From Auanema rhodensis (taxonomy: Eukaryota; Nematoda; Chromadorea; Rhabditida; Rhabditidae): a stretch of 64,000 bases of DNA. How positions within the stretch are numbered: the stretch's first letter is position 1; every line of letters begins with the position of its first letter. Of this stretch, positions 33,111 to 47,960 are shown piece after piece. Below the pieces are notes generated by a model, which saw only the letters and a program-made list of their open reading frames with translations, ran no database searches and was not told the origin of the DNA. The stretch lies in the NCBI GenBank assembly GCA_964057225.1, contig OZ059900.1:12725638-12789637 (forward strand), written 5' to 3'. Made by a program: the position numbers and the translations under genes.

Positions 33111-36100
33111 GAAAACCTCCAGTTTTATTTGTAACAAGTTCTGTTATTACAAAGTTTTTTAAATAGGAAAAGCTGTGTATATCATAATCAGTGCACTATA
33201 TTTATGAATATTCGAATGATTGAAAGTATTCGCATAAACCCAAATGTAGAATTTAGCGTTCATTGGTCATTGCGTGAAAACAGGTCTTAAACAGCAATAC
33301 ATTGAAGAAAGAAAAGCAATGACAAATATAAAAAGTTTCTTTCTCAGATTATTCAAAGATTTTCTCTTCTTTTTGATGTTAAAAGGCTTAAAACAAAATT
33401 TATTCAAGTTGGGGGGTGAAACATAAAGAGTGCACTATATTGTTTGCTTCAACATTTAAAATTGTTTCAAATTATGGTTTTAAAAAAGGTTGCAAGCAAA
33501 AAAATTTAAGTAGCATTAGTTTTTTTCCAAGATTGTCGTTCTTAATTTAATGAAAATAGTAATAATTCTGAAAAAAAATCATAGATGAACATGATTTCAG
33601 AGTTTTATATTAGCAATGGTCAAGTGTTTAATTAGTTATTACAACCGTATCTCTACAAATTTGTGACAGTCTTTTGATTTCGGAAACGAAACTGGAACAA
33701 GACGTTGCGCAACAAACTCACTTTCTAATATTAAGATAGAAACAGGATTGGTTAGTGTTTTCGACGAAAACGCAGATAAGCAAAAGCCTACACTTCGCAC
33801 AAGTAAGCACTTTCACTGCCTTTAGATTGAACATAATCTTTCAATGCAGTGTCCATGTCTTGCCAACAACTTTGTTCTATTTACAATCAATCAGTTATTC
33901 TGTAATAATACAATCTCGGATGTTATTTTTCATATATTACTGTGATTATACTTTGCCGAATTCAAGCATTTTTATTGTTTTTTTTACTCCTTGTTTAGCT
34001 TATACATCTGTAATTGTTTTCGAGTATTTGATATTAGATAAAAGTAAAATCTAAAAGATGAATAACTATCTTTCAACACTGCCAAACATCCATCAAGTGC
34101 ATCTTCAATTACATGAGCATTCAATTGACATTATCTTGACAAGGCTATATATTGAATTCGCTTAACTCAATTTCGAAATGTACACCGAATTCAGTAGTTT
34201 TTCTTTCTGTCTCATTTTATTTTTCAAAACTTTTTAATCCAATTTGGTGTCAACATAATTATGAAAAACGTTACCATAGTTTGTTGATAAATGCATTCTG
34301 TTTGTCTTATTCGAAAAAACTCAACAATTACTTTTTTGAAACTCAACAACTCTCTTCTTTTACATAAAATGTCAAAAGTTTAGGTTATTAAAAATGTGTT
34401 AATATGATACATTACATGATAACAGGGTGTATTGAATTACATGTTCTTTAATTGCTTGACCTATTCTTTTAATAAGCATAACAGAGATGATTTATTTATA
34501 CATTATAATTGTTATAACAGTTTTAATATCTTATACTATGTGTTAATATTCTAAAATTTTTTTTTCATATTCGCAAAAGATCTGGTTTTTTTAGTGAAAA
34601 AAATATGCTTATATATATTTAAATTTATTTCACTGTCCATGCTTCTGCTATAGCCACAAAATACTTAGAAGTAACTTGTTGTTTATTCCTTTCAACTTTG
34701 ATAGCGTGACATTTTCTTGCATAAATTAAAAAGATGAAGTATGTTCAATACGAATGGATACTGTAACAGCATGAATGCTATAAATGCCTTTTATTATAAG
34801 CAATTATTATTATCTGCATGTAACAGCTGTCCATCATCTCGTCAGCACTAGCAGTTGGTCCTATATTTTTTCTTTGAGTTTTTTTAATATTATGTATTAA
34901 GTATTATCAAATTTGTGTTTAATTTGAAATTCCTTTTCTTCAAAACTCTCATTCAAATTTCAACTTTTGATTTCATGATACCTATCAGTGAGAATAGAGT
35001 AAAATGAACTCTTTTTTAAGCAGCCATTCAACAACTCTTGTTATTTAGCTGATTTAGAAAACGTTCATATTGCAACATTTTTTTTTGCTTCAGAAAAACT
35101 ATGGAGAAGAATTTCAGATTTCTTATAGAAATGCATTATCAAGATAATTTTGTTTTTTCATTTAGGGGGAAGAAATACCTATCAATATCCGGAAATGTGC
35201 ATGTCTCAACGTCTAAGTTATATATGTCAATATCCATTATCTTTTTGTTGAATTGCATGCATGAAACCATTAAGATCTCAAGCCATTAGACTGATTCTTT
35301 ATACATTCGCAATACTTTTTACCTGAATAACGGATGTAGCACATTATGAGTATCCATTAGCCGTTTTCACTTATGATGATAATAATGACTTAGAAACGCA
35401 ATTCTTGCCATCTTAGAAAGGGAGAGAGTTAGGCGAAATGACATCTGGACCTTTTAGCATATTTACCGGGCAGAGTGTATATTAGCTTGAAAAGATTATG
35501 CAAAACAGACGCTGGCAGGAAGGGATATAGTCAAAGAAAGCTATAACATATAAAGAGTTGTTAATGCGGGCATAGTTAGATAGTCTACACAAGAGAACAG
35601 TGAGAGAGAACGAGAGAAAGAGAAAGAAAGAGAAAAAGCAAAAAGAGTACTAATAAGAGAGAGAGAGAGAGAAAGAGAGGGAGGAGAAGAAAAAGAATAA
35701 TGTTGTGTAGAGAACCAAACTTATTATGAGAACGATCGGAGACTAGCACACTTAAAAAGGTGTAGATGTAGAAAAATAGAATCAACATTTTCTCGTATGT
35801 GCTACCGTAGTTCATAACAAACTCACATGCAAATGTAGTTTACTCGGGTTTTCTATGAAATCGTCTTTACTATAATTAACATATTTTATATTGTTAATAC
35901 TACTGTTAAATCTCATTTAATGTGTTATATCTTTTTTATTTTCAAATCAGTATAGGATACATTACAAATATTTTTGAGACGAATTGTCTCCTATTTGAAA
36001 TATAGCAATTTGACTCGATGATATGTTATTGATATCTGCTCTCATAAAGAAATTTGAATCCACCTTACATTATTTATTTTTCCAGTAGCATCTTTCTTAC

Positions 36101-36351
36101 TTACTGATTTTAAACTAAATATTTCTTATGGCATTCTACTCTTTTCTTCCATATAACTTGAAGATGCATTTTTATCAATTTGAAATATTATTTTCAACAT
36201 AGCACAGTAATAACAATGATTTCAATGTTATAGAGATTCTCGTTATGCTGAAATAGTTTTATAGTACTGATTGATTTCAAATGCAACTTTTAGGTGACTA
36301 GTGCCCGTTTGCTTCTTTATCGTATTGTTACTTATTTCCTTCCAATTTATG
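33111..36351. other. Large intergenic region before the SoxD gene
   Basis: About 3.2 kb. The longest open frame (33755-34054, 99 codons) is a hydrophobic AT-driven frame with no family motif. A GA-rich tract is listed separately. A further 5' exon of the SoxD gene could lie here unseen. Confidence 0.4.
35598..35699. repeat. (GA)n / GAAA-rich microsatellite
   Basis: Imperfect GAGA and GAAA runs with a pure GAGAGAGAGAGAGA core near 35658-35672, in intergenic DNA. Confidence 0.9.
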
Positions 36352-38725
<2,374 letters not shown>

Positions 38726-41700
38726 TGTTATAATAAACGAGAAGCAGCTGGTACCAATTGCTGGTGGGAACGAAACATGACACACCGCAAGCTTTTCAAA
38801 TTTGTGTAAAGAATTACCTAATTATATTTTACATATACCTAACCTCAAAAAAGTTGAAGTAGAACACCTCCTCAAAAAAGTATTTCATTCCTTCATATTT
38901 AATCTCATTATTACATACTATTAATTATTATTATATAACGCTATTTATTTATATGAATTTGAGAGAAAACTGAATATTTCAATGTACTTCGTTAATTCAG
39001 CATTGTATAATGTATTTATAACAATAACAAAACGCACAATGTTAAAATTACCGCATAATATATGAGAATCAATTAATTATAAGATATTGCAATATTACAA
39101 CGAAATGAAATGAAATAAGGTGAAAAAAGTTTTGATTTTTAAAATAATTTCTAAAAGTAATTAGTTAAAATGAGACAGCAAAGAAAAAACAATAATCGTT
39201 CTTCAGTTGTTTGGAATATCACTCTTCAAAAAGAAAGAGTTCTTTCAATTCTTTGATCTATTTATTTAAATCTAACTTAAACTATTTTTTGAACAAGAAT
39301 AACGTATGAAATGAGTGTAATTCAAGCATTCTCAATGAATTTCATATTTCCATTCATTTCACTGATTTGAAAAGCATCCAAAAACGTTAGACACAGTAGG
39401 GAAAAATTATCTGGTACCAGAATGAAATCTGATACTACTGATAAAATTCTCTCACACTCCTGGAAGCAAATACAGCTAATCTTTTGTTTAAATTCCACTA
39501 AAAGATTTATTGATTTAAACTACGATTCTAATTATTTTTAACTAAAAATTTTAATATGCAGTTATGTACTATGATCGTAATTGCAACATCACCGAATAAT
39601 TGCAATTGTGAGCAATACTTTCTTGTGGTAGTATGAATTCGTACAGCAATTATCTAAATCAAGCTGATTCTTTAATCGTTTGTTTGTAATTAGCTGGATT
39701 TACGCATCCTTTTATTTGGAATATTATATGTAATGCTTCTCAATATTTCAAAAGGCACCAACTGCAATTTTCAGCTTTATTAAATTCCCTTTTCGGTTTT
39801 ATCTCAGATACTTTCACTAAAGCTCAATTATTATTTTTATTTAATTGATACTTGGAGACAGTGAATGTTTCAATATTTTGATCACATTTATAACTCTTTG
39901 AAATATCTAGATAGATCGTTTTCATAGTTTTAGGTTGTTGAAACCATTGTGTATTAACCAGCTGATACATAGTTCATACTTGTCTTAACCGTTGTTGATA
40001 AGTAGTTTATTTTGAAACGTTTTTCTCAATCTCACGGTGAAAACAATTTTAGTATCTATACAAATAAATATTAAGAATAACTGTCAGCAACATCAATGAT
40101 TTGAATCTATATCCATTTTTTATATGTCTCTGTTGCGAAGTTAAAGTGATATTATTATTAATTTAGTTCGAGGATAAGTTTTTTAGTATTTCATTTGTTT
40201 AACGTTTCACTTCAACATGTATTTGAAATCAAAATTAAGTGCAAGTATAGAGTTGATAGATTTCAAGCTTTAAGTAACTCCATAAGATCTCAAGCGTCAT
40301 CTACACAACAAAAAAAGCTTATACTGAAAGCATTAGTATTTTTCAGTGGCCATTCTTTACAATTTGTCTCTCTCTTTGACCAATAATCTATCAATTCCGT
40401 TTTCTTCATGCTGGGCTGTGTTGTCGCAAATTGGGTTTCAATTGAAGATCAAAGACAGATGAAAATGATGTTAAGTTAGAATAGAGGACGTACAAGTGAG
40501 TAAGAAGTTGTGAGTAGCTTCATTTCATTTTGTGACTTATGTCGCCAGCTAATCTTAGATAACCTTCCTTGTCTCTTCTTCTTTAAAAGTTATTGATTCC
40601 TAACTGGAATAGAGGCAACTTATTCTTTCACATTAGCCGAATTTTACGGATTTGATTTAAGTTATGCTCTAATGGCAATTACCCAAATTATCTGTAAAAA
40701 TATTGGGAGTGATCAAAAGCATTTTTTGATTCATACTATGCTCAGTACATTATAGCTATCACTTGTTTGATTTTGATATATTTTTTGAATTTTAGAATAA
40801 AGGTGTAAAAATGAACCTATCTCTCCAAATGCAAAGCATTCACTATTATGTAATTATGCAAATTTAAGCTTCTATCATAGAAGCAGATTTCCATTTTTTG
40901 CACTCCCATTTGAAGAAATTTCTTGAACATAATTAAAAATCATTACAAAAATGAATGTTCAAAAGAGAATAACTTAATTATGGAAAAATAAGATTTTTTC
41001 AAATAGATAAACCAAATTCATTTATTTATTTCAACAGAATGATTTATGATAATATTATTAAAGAAACAAAATGTCACCTCTTATACTCTATTCACTAACT
41101 ATTTCTATATATCAAAACGCCTTTCTTATCTTATATAAAGTTTTCAACTCCTACATATAAATTTTCGGTTCTGCATCTCTCCCGTACATAACATTTCGTC
41201 TCCACTTATTCTTCATCTTCATCTGCTTTCACATACCCGTCTAACCTCATCTACTCATCTTAACCCCGTGGCATATCCTCCGGCCTTCCCACAATTGACA
41301 TACCATGATCGTATTAGCTTCAATGTGATTTGCGCTGGGTGCTTCCTTCCAGTTCATCTGTTCGCCCTCAACACGTTGCAAAACTTAAATTTAGTCAATT
41401 TCTTTGTGTTCGCTATAACAAACTTTATTTTCTTATATGTTGTGTCTTAAACAATTTGCATGCTCAAGTGTTTCCAGTATCGACATTTGATATTCAGGCA
41501 CATCAACTTGTGAAGGAAAATGAGCATAACAACCCATTTTGAAAACAGAGCAGGTCATTGATCGGAATTTCTTATAACTTGACATTGAGAGAAAATCCCT
41601 CACACAAAATACATTCTATATATATATATTTATATATATATAATTATTTATTTATATAGCATCTATATTTATATTTTCTCCAAAGTCATTTTTAAGAAAA

Positions 41701-41850
41701 AAGAAAACTGTACTGAATATTCTGATTATCCGCTTTCTTGCTTGCATTAACGGTTGAGGCTGCTTGCTTGTTTCTCACTTTAAGACAGATTCGTGCTTCC
41801 ACACAAAGAAAAACAGAAAAGATAAAAATCAGGGAAAGATTGGCTATGCC
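38726..41850. other. Intergenic, promoter side of ctbp-1
   Basis: About 3.1 kb without a supported gene. AATAAA at 38732-38737 is a likely SoxD poly(A) signal. A pyrimidine-rich, GC-richer stretch at 41090-41350 and a TA-rich microsatellite at 41616-41650 lie close to the ctbp-1 start and may mark its promoter region. Confidence 0.45.
41616..41650. repeat. (TA)n microsatellite
   Basis: Two TATATATATA blocks separated by TTT, about 200 bases upstream of ctbp-1. Confidence 0.85.
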
Positions 41851-44800
41851 ATGCCGACAACTTGCGGATTTCCGAATTGTAAATTTCGATCAAGGTATCG
41901 TGGGCAAGAAGATAATAGACACTTTTACCGTATTCCCAAACGACCTCATATATTACGTCAGAGCTGGCTACAAGCTATTGGAAGAACCGAAGAGACAGTT
42001 GTATCACAGGTGCAGTTTACCAGAAATTCTTTGGAAATCGTGTTTTTTAAACTGTGGCTTTTTGCTTATAGCTTTGCATGGCAGTTCAACTTTCTATTTC
42101 AATTAATATTTTTTTAAACATGAAGAGCCTATTTTCATTATATTATTGGCAGTTTTTATAGTTGAGAATATGTTCGGCTCATTTCATGGGAGGCGAAAAA
42201 AAAGAAGGAGATGTACCTGTTCCTGATCCAACAGTGCGAAATCATATTGAAGAAATACTATGCTGTTAATTTTATTTTTTAGATTGATAAACAAATAAAC
42301 ATCGAACTTCCACCAAAGGAAAGCAAAAACTCCGAAAGACGCCGAGCTAAATGTAGGTTATGAAAAATGTTCTGTTTAATTGTTTTCATAAGATAACATA
42401 AAATTCCGTTCTATTGATTAGCTTCGTTTCTCGAAAAACCTATATGCGTATTCAAAATAATTAGCCTAATCTATGGCAGCTGCTCTCCTATGTCTGATTT
42501 GCTGTTGCCTTTCCACCGCTTAATGCAGTACAATTAAAGCGCCATATTATTCTGAAGTTGATATGCTTAGAGTAGTCTCAGTTATTCATGGATCTCGAGG
42601 TTGCTGCGAAAAGAGTGAACTCACATTGGATCTCAATGAAAGTGGAGCCATCCCTATGTAATAGGGGTCAATTCAATTGACGTTCATGATATTCATAGCA
42701 CATAAAGTCATTTAGACAGCAATATCTTTCCAAGCAGTCTTCTTGAAAACACATTCACTCAACGAAATTGGAGCGGTTGAGCAAATGAGTTTTGACATGA
42801 GACCGTTCAAAGAATGATTATAATAAAAATATCTCTCAGTTTTTTCCTCTCATACGAGTGAACATGCATGCAAAATAACAAATCGTATACAAATTAGAAT
42901 TCAATCAAAAGGTACATAGATTTGTTTTTATATTCCAAATTTCATAACATATCTTCAAAAATAAGCCTAATTTAAATCTATTAGGATCAGATAAGATAAT
43001 TTTTGATTTAATATCTCTATTCTTTAACACGAACTCAGAAATAAATTGTATATACTGCTTGCTTCAGAAGAATTGCAATATTTAATTATATATCTTTGTT
43101 TTCGAGTTGTGGTTAGAACAGGAAAATAACAAAAAAAAAGATTGAAGTTTTTATAGATGTTTCTTTGATTAAAGTATAAAACTTTTAAAATATAATCTTC
43201 ATAATAATTATTACAATATGATATCATAGCTTACCGCATAGTAAAATAGTGTTTTTCGATTTCAATTAAAAAATTCTTTATTCTGCACTTTAACTACAAG
43301 AAATAATGATAAGCAATATTATTTTAGCTATATCGGACGTTTTGAATCGGTTAGCACGCAACAACTACTATGTTCCTAGTTAGTTTTTTATCACTCTATG
43401 AACAAAAAATTAATAGATTTTCTCTAAAATTCTACGAATCTTGTTTATTTTACAGTTTTTTTTCAGATATGCCAAATATTCTTAAAAATTTGGGTGCATC
43501 TAAGAAACAACATAATAACTGTGGACCTCTGGTGAACATCGATGGTCTTGCCATAATAGCTGTAATTGGTGCAGAACAATCGATAGTTGAAGAATCTGTT
43601 CTTCAGAATTCACGAATAAAGTTCAATAAACAAACCGTAAGATATTCCATAGGAACAAAAATTTATAAAAATTTAAGTGGGGTCATTTGCGAGTTCAGGC
43701 GTTTAATTTTCAATCAGATATTGATATATCTGAAGAGGTAAACGATTATGCGTTGATTTACTTCATTTTAAATGTTAATATTCAAGGTTATTGAACAAAC
43801 TTCGGCTATTATCTTAATCTCTGAGGGGCCATTTCGTCTCACACGTGAGACTATCCAAAAGTTCAAAAATCTTCAAATTGTGGTAAAAACAAATCAAAAA
43901 TATGATAACATCGATGTGAGCGCTGCAACTGAAAAGGGTATGTTTTATCAGCTCTATGAAATATATTCTGTACTCATAACGTTATTAATGGTTTCTATTT
44001 CACATTCTCATAGAATTTTAAAATTTCGAATCATACCATAAGATAAAAAAAAGTAATGAGAAGGATTTTAGGTATTCTTGTATCTACAGTATCAATAGAT
44101 TCTACAAATGAAATAGCAGACACCACTATGACTATGATACTAGAGTTGAACCGTCGCGTAATGTATTTCAATAATAGAATGCAAAGAGGGGAGAAGGTAA
44201 ACACTGTTTTAAAATCATAATTTTTCCTATCGTTGCGTATCTTTTTCTAATTATGTTCAAACACTGTTATAGAAACCTTGGGTCTTGTGTATTTGTCAAT
44301 AAACAGTACATCTTTTTAGGTTTTAACGTATGAACACCTGGGTAGAATAGGATATGGCATGAGACCTTTGCAAGGACAACAACTTGGACTAATAGGCTTT
44401 AACAGAATTTCATTAGCTGTGGCCCAAAGAGCTAGATGTTTTGGAATAAACGTTGTGTATTGGGACCCGTATGAGAAGGATACAAAAGAAATAACTAGGT
44501 ATTCACCAGTTACCATTATATGTTTATATTATTTTAAACGGATAGCCCTCATGTTTATTACAACTTGGAATATTACAGAATATCTGTATTAACTGATTTG
44601 TTCGAGACATGTGATATAATATCTCTTCATTGCGGGCTTGATGCAGCAACTAAATTTATAATCAACAACAATAATCTCGAACATTGTAAGCTGGGTGCGA
44701 TTATTATTAATACCAGCCACGGTCAACTGATAAATGAGGTAGCTTTTAAAACTATTTTAACAATTCATATAAATGTGAACCTAAATTAATTTCTTCGTGT

Positions 44801-46536
44801 TTAAGTTTTAAAAAATTATATTAACTAATTTTTGAAAACCATTAAAAATCAATGGTTTAGAAACATTTGAATAAATATATCGAAAATGGACGTATATTGG
44901 GAGCAGCCTTAGACGTTCACGAAAGCAAGTTGTTCGAGCTCGACTCACACAACAGTATGTTTCTATATAGTTATTATTTGATCTTATTCAATTGGAAAAC
45001 ATGAATATCTTCAATTTTTTATTCTTCTAGATCATTTCAATATTGGTAGAAATGTCATTCAAACTCCTCAAATGGCCTGGTATACCGAAAGTGGCGCTAA
45101 AGAATTAAGGCGGTTAGCGGTAGAAGAAGTAAGGCTTAATTCAAATTAGAAAAATTAGTACAAGGTTTCGTTAGTTTCTGAAAAAGTTATAGTGTTGAAT
45201 ACTAACAATTTTTTCAAATAGTAGTTTTTCAAAATATCAACTAAATGTTTTGCAGGTAATTAAATGTTTGCTTGGTGAGCCGCTCCAATATTGTATAAAC
45301 CGACAAGATATAGAGCAAGCACTTTGCCCTTCGGTTCAAAACAGCAGCTCTGCATCTTCAGCCAATAGTCATAACCTAAATTTAGAACCGACACAGACTA
45401 ACCTTATCGTGGCGCAGATTTGGCAACAGATTGCGTTTAACCAGCTAACTTCTGCTGCCAATAATATACAATCTATAATCCCATCGCAAGGACCATCTGT
45501 ACCGATACCGGCAAACGCGAACACACCAGCGTTAGGGTCACAGTTTAATCCTTTATTCTCTAACTCTTTTCTCACTATGGAACAAATCCAGCAGGCTCAA
45601 ATATTATGTAAGTTAATAAAAAGATGTTCATTACCAAGTCTTATAAAAAACATCCGATTTAAATTATTGTCAAGGACTAAAAAGCTTATTGAAAAATGAA
45701 AACTCCAACTTCTAAGCTATAATATCTCATTATATTATTTTTTCAGTATTTTCTTGGAAATTCACTTTTGAACAGACATAATATCATGTTTATCTAACTT
45801 ACTTTCTTTAATCCCTGTTATTTTTATCATCATTCCAGATGCGCAAATATTTTTGCGGGAAAATCAACGGGTTCAGCAAGAACAATCAAAGCGACAGCGT
45901 CAACTACAACATGCTCAGAAAACTAAATACGCTCGCGAAAACAAGAAAACTTTCACGGATTCGTTGGCAATGTTGACCACAATGAACACTAGCCTCAGTA
46001 ACATTAACAAATTGGATTCCGCTCAAAGCATGTTAGCATCTCTGAGGTAAAAATTAAATGAGTACTTGTATTGAGTTTTTAACACTTTTTAAGCTCACAA
46101 ATAAGTCATCCGTCATCGACACCATCACCTATTACACAGCAACTTCCAAGTCCACCTATAAATACCAGTCAGGTTGGCTTAAAGCACAATAATACTCTAA
46201 TTTTTATTTTTATGAAACCATTCAGAAAGACTCGATAAACCTGAGTGTAGAGCAATTACAAGATATGCAGATGGAAATAACCAGTGACTGTAACGACATT
46301 AAATCAACCGAATCATCTTCAAATTGTCTTGCACCCACAGATCTTCAATCGATTCATGATGACTCGTCCTCAAATCAATCAATGCCAGTATTTTTCAGAC
46401 AGATCCTGACTGAAACACTCAATGCAGTTGCTGCAAAGGAAAAGTATAGCTCATCTCAGTATATCATTCATCTTTAATAAATTTCAGTTCAACTGAAGGA
46501 GAACCGTCTAACGTCACTAACTACGACTCTTCTTAG
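41851..46536 (+). CDS. ctbp-1: THAP-domain C-terminal-binding protein (CtBP) corepressor
   Basis: Sixteen exons (41851-42009, 42162-42233, 42283-42352, 43467-43636, 43699-43737, 43787-43937, 44072-44196, 44320-44498, 44579-44738, 44861-44954, 45031-45128, 45256-45607, 45839-46046, 46094-46172, 46226-46443, 46488-46536) give about 740 residues. Residues 1-77 form a THAP zinc finger: start MPTTCGFPNC, Trp in RQSWLQAIG, and closing pair RICSAHF. A CtBP/D-2-hydroxyacid-dehydrogenase domain follows (VEQTSAIILISEGPF-like entry, FGINVVYWDPYEKD, GRILGAALDVHES, TPQMAWYTESGAKELRRLA). The end is a long Gln/Ser-rich tail with a charged helical stretch (RENQRVQQEQSKRQRQLQ). The THAP-CtBP fusion is the known C. 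elegans CTBP-1 layout. Several catalytic and NAD-motif residues are changed (see findings). An in-frame ATG at 43469 could start a THAP-less form. The protein is a nuclear corepressor; neuronal roles are known in C. elegans. Confidence 0.95.
42353..43466. other. Large ctbp-1 intron between THAP and dehydrogenase parts
   Basis: A 1.1-kb intron exactly at the fusion junction. It includes a less AT-rich patch (about 42480-42660) that could serve as an internal promoter for a THAP-less transcript starting translation at 43469. No coding exon within it keeps phase with the next exon. Confidence 0.45.
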
Positions 46537-46788
46537 AAAAAGATCAAATCAAACAATATTTGAGAAGAACTGAACATATAGCACAAGGATTGGTTGAACA
46601 TATGTGGAACAACGCAGTTATAACTATTGAAAATCAATATCATACCATATATTCCACAAAGTATAGCATTCAACAACAAATCTTACTGATCTTTTCCATG
46701 CAAATATGATATCGGTAAAACATTTTGAATTAATAGTAAAACAATTACTTTTTTACCTCAACTTTATTTTTCCAGTTGCTTTTTTTTC

Positions 46789-46794
46789 AATAAA
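46789..46794 (+). promoter_or_regulatory. Poly(A) signal of ctbp-1
   Basis: AATAAA, overlapped by a second copy at 46793-46798, about 250 bases after the stop codon. Confidence 0.5.
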
Positions 46795-46798
46795 TAAA

Positions 46799-47960
46799 AG
46801 GGCAATAATGACTTGATTTAATTTTTAAGTTTTTATATTACTTTTACTGTTTAATATTGTATTTTTAATTGTATTGCTTATATTCCAGTTTTCAACCATC
46901 TTTTCTTTTATTTCCACATTTGGACCTACTTTTGTTTCATAACTGTATAAGATTTTTTTGATTCAAGTTGACTAGTGCATTTTTTTATTTATTCCTAAAT
47001 TCTCATGTTTTTCGAATGATTCTTGAAGTATTTTTTTTTAAAAGTTCAACTGAATAATATACGTGTGGATCGCTCCAAAAACGTATATATATAGATGTTG
47101 TAGCATTTTAAAAAAATTGAAAATGCCTCTTTACTTATATTTTTTATAGAAAACCACGTATACCTGAAAGCGTGTGCTATTAAATTGTCATAGTTTGCAA
47201 AAATTTTATTCAAGTTTACGCATACTTCAAAACATTTTTGCCAAACTGAGGAACTCTTTTCTCAATATTTGTTTCTGACATTAAATATTAAACTGGTAGA
47301 AAGGCTTAAAAAGCTCTACTAGCCTATGTAATATCTGTTTGATATTATTTCATATTTTTCTAATTAAAACCAAAATTCGAAAATTTTCCAATTATTTATC
47401 AATTTTTTTTATTCCACGCTGTAATATGGTTTTCATATTTTTATTATTAACAACGTTGATATGTTCTCCAAGTATATATTCAATAAAAGATTGTGCGTTG
47501 TGAAATAAATTATAATATTACATAATATGAAGTTTATTATATGTTTTATTATTTTTGGCTAAGAAATTCCTAGAAAAAATGTAGATAATACTTGTACTAT
47601 CGATTCTTAACATATTTCTGCAGTTCAAAATACAAAAGTTGTGCGGGTAACAAGACTCGCATGAGCAGATGAGTAAAAGGTCAAGCGCTGACCGCGTCGC
47701 GTCCGCCTGCATTGCGTTGTAATCAATGCGCGCACAGCACAGAGGCCTACCAACGCGTTATTTGAAAATCGACTAGTGTAATCATAATTTTTTTTTCGAA
47801 TAGCATTAATTTCTTAATTTTTATATCCTTACGATGATTAGCACCATTGCTATATATAAATTTGATTTAAATATTTCTTTCAATGTCTTATCATTAGTTG
47901 TAATATGAGTTTTGAATAGGTAGTATTAGTTCAGTTCTTTTTCAGAATGCTTTTAAGTTT
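46799..47960. other. Intergenic upstream of sax-3 with a CpG-rich patch
   Basis: About 1.2 kb, AT-rich except for about 47640-47760, where CGCG, GCGTCGCG and GCGCGCAC words cluster and a short inverted repeat (GCATTG/CAATGC) occurs. A good acceptor (TTCTTTTTCAG, ending 47945) sits 15 bases before the sax-3 ATG and could accept a spliced leader or a 5' UTR exon. Confidence 0.45.

Noticed and set aside
33755-34054. 99-codon hydrophobic plus-strand frame in the large intergenic region
   Set aside because: Composition expected of AT-rich DNA; no signature or flanking exons.
47640-47760. Possible tRNA gene in the CpG-rich patch
   Set aside because: No cloverleaf could be drawn and the invariant TTCGA-type T-loop and A-box are missing.
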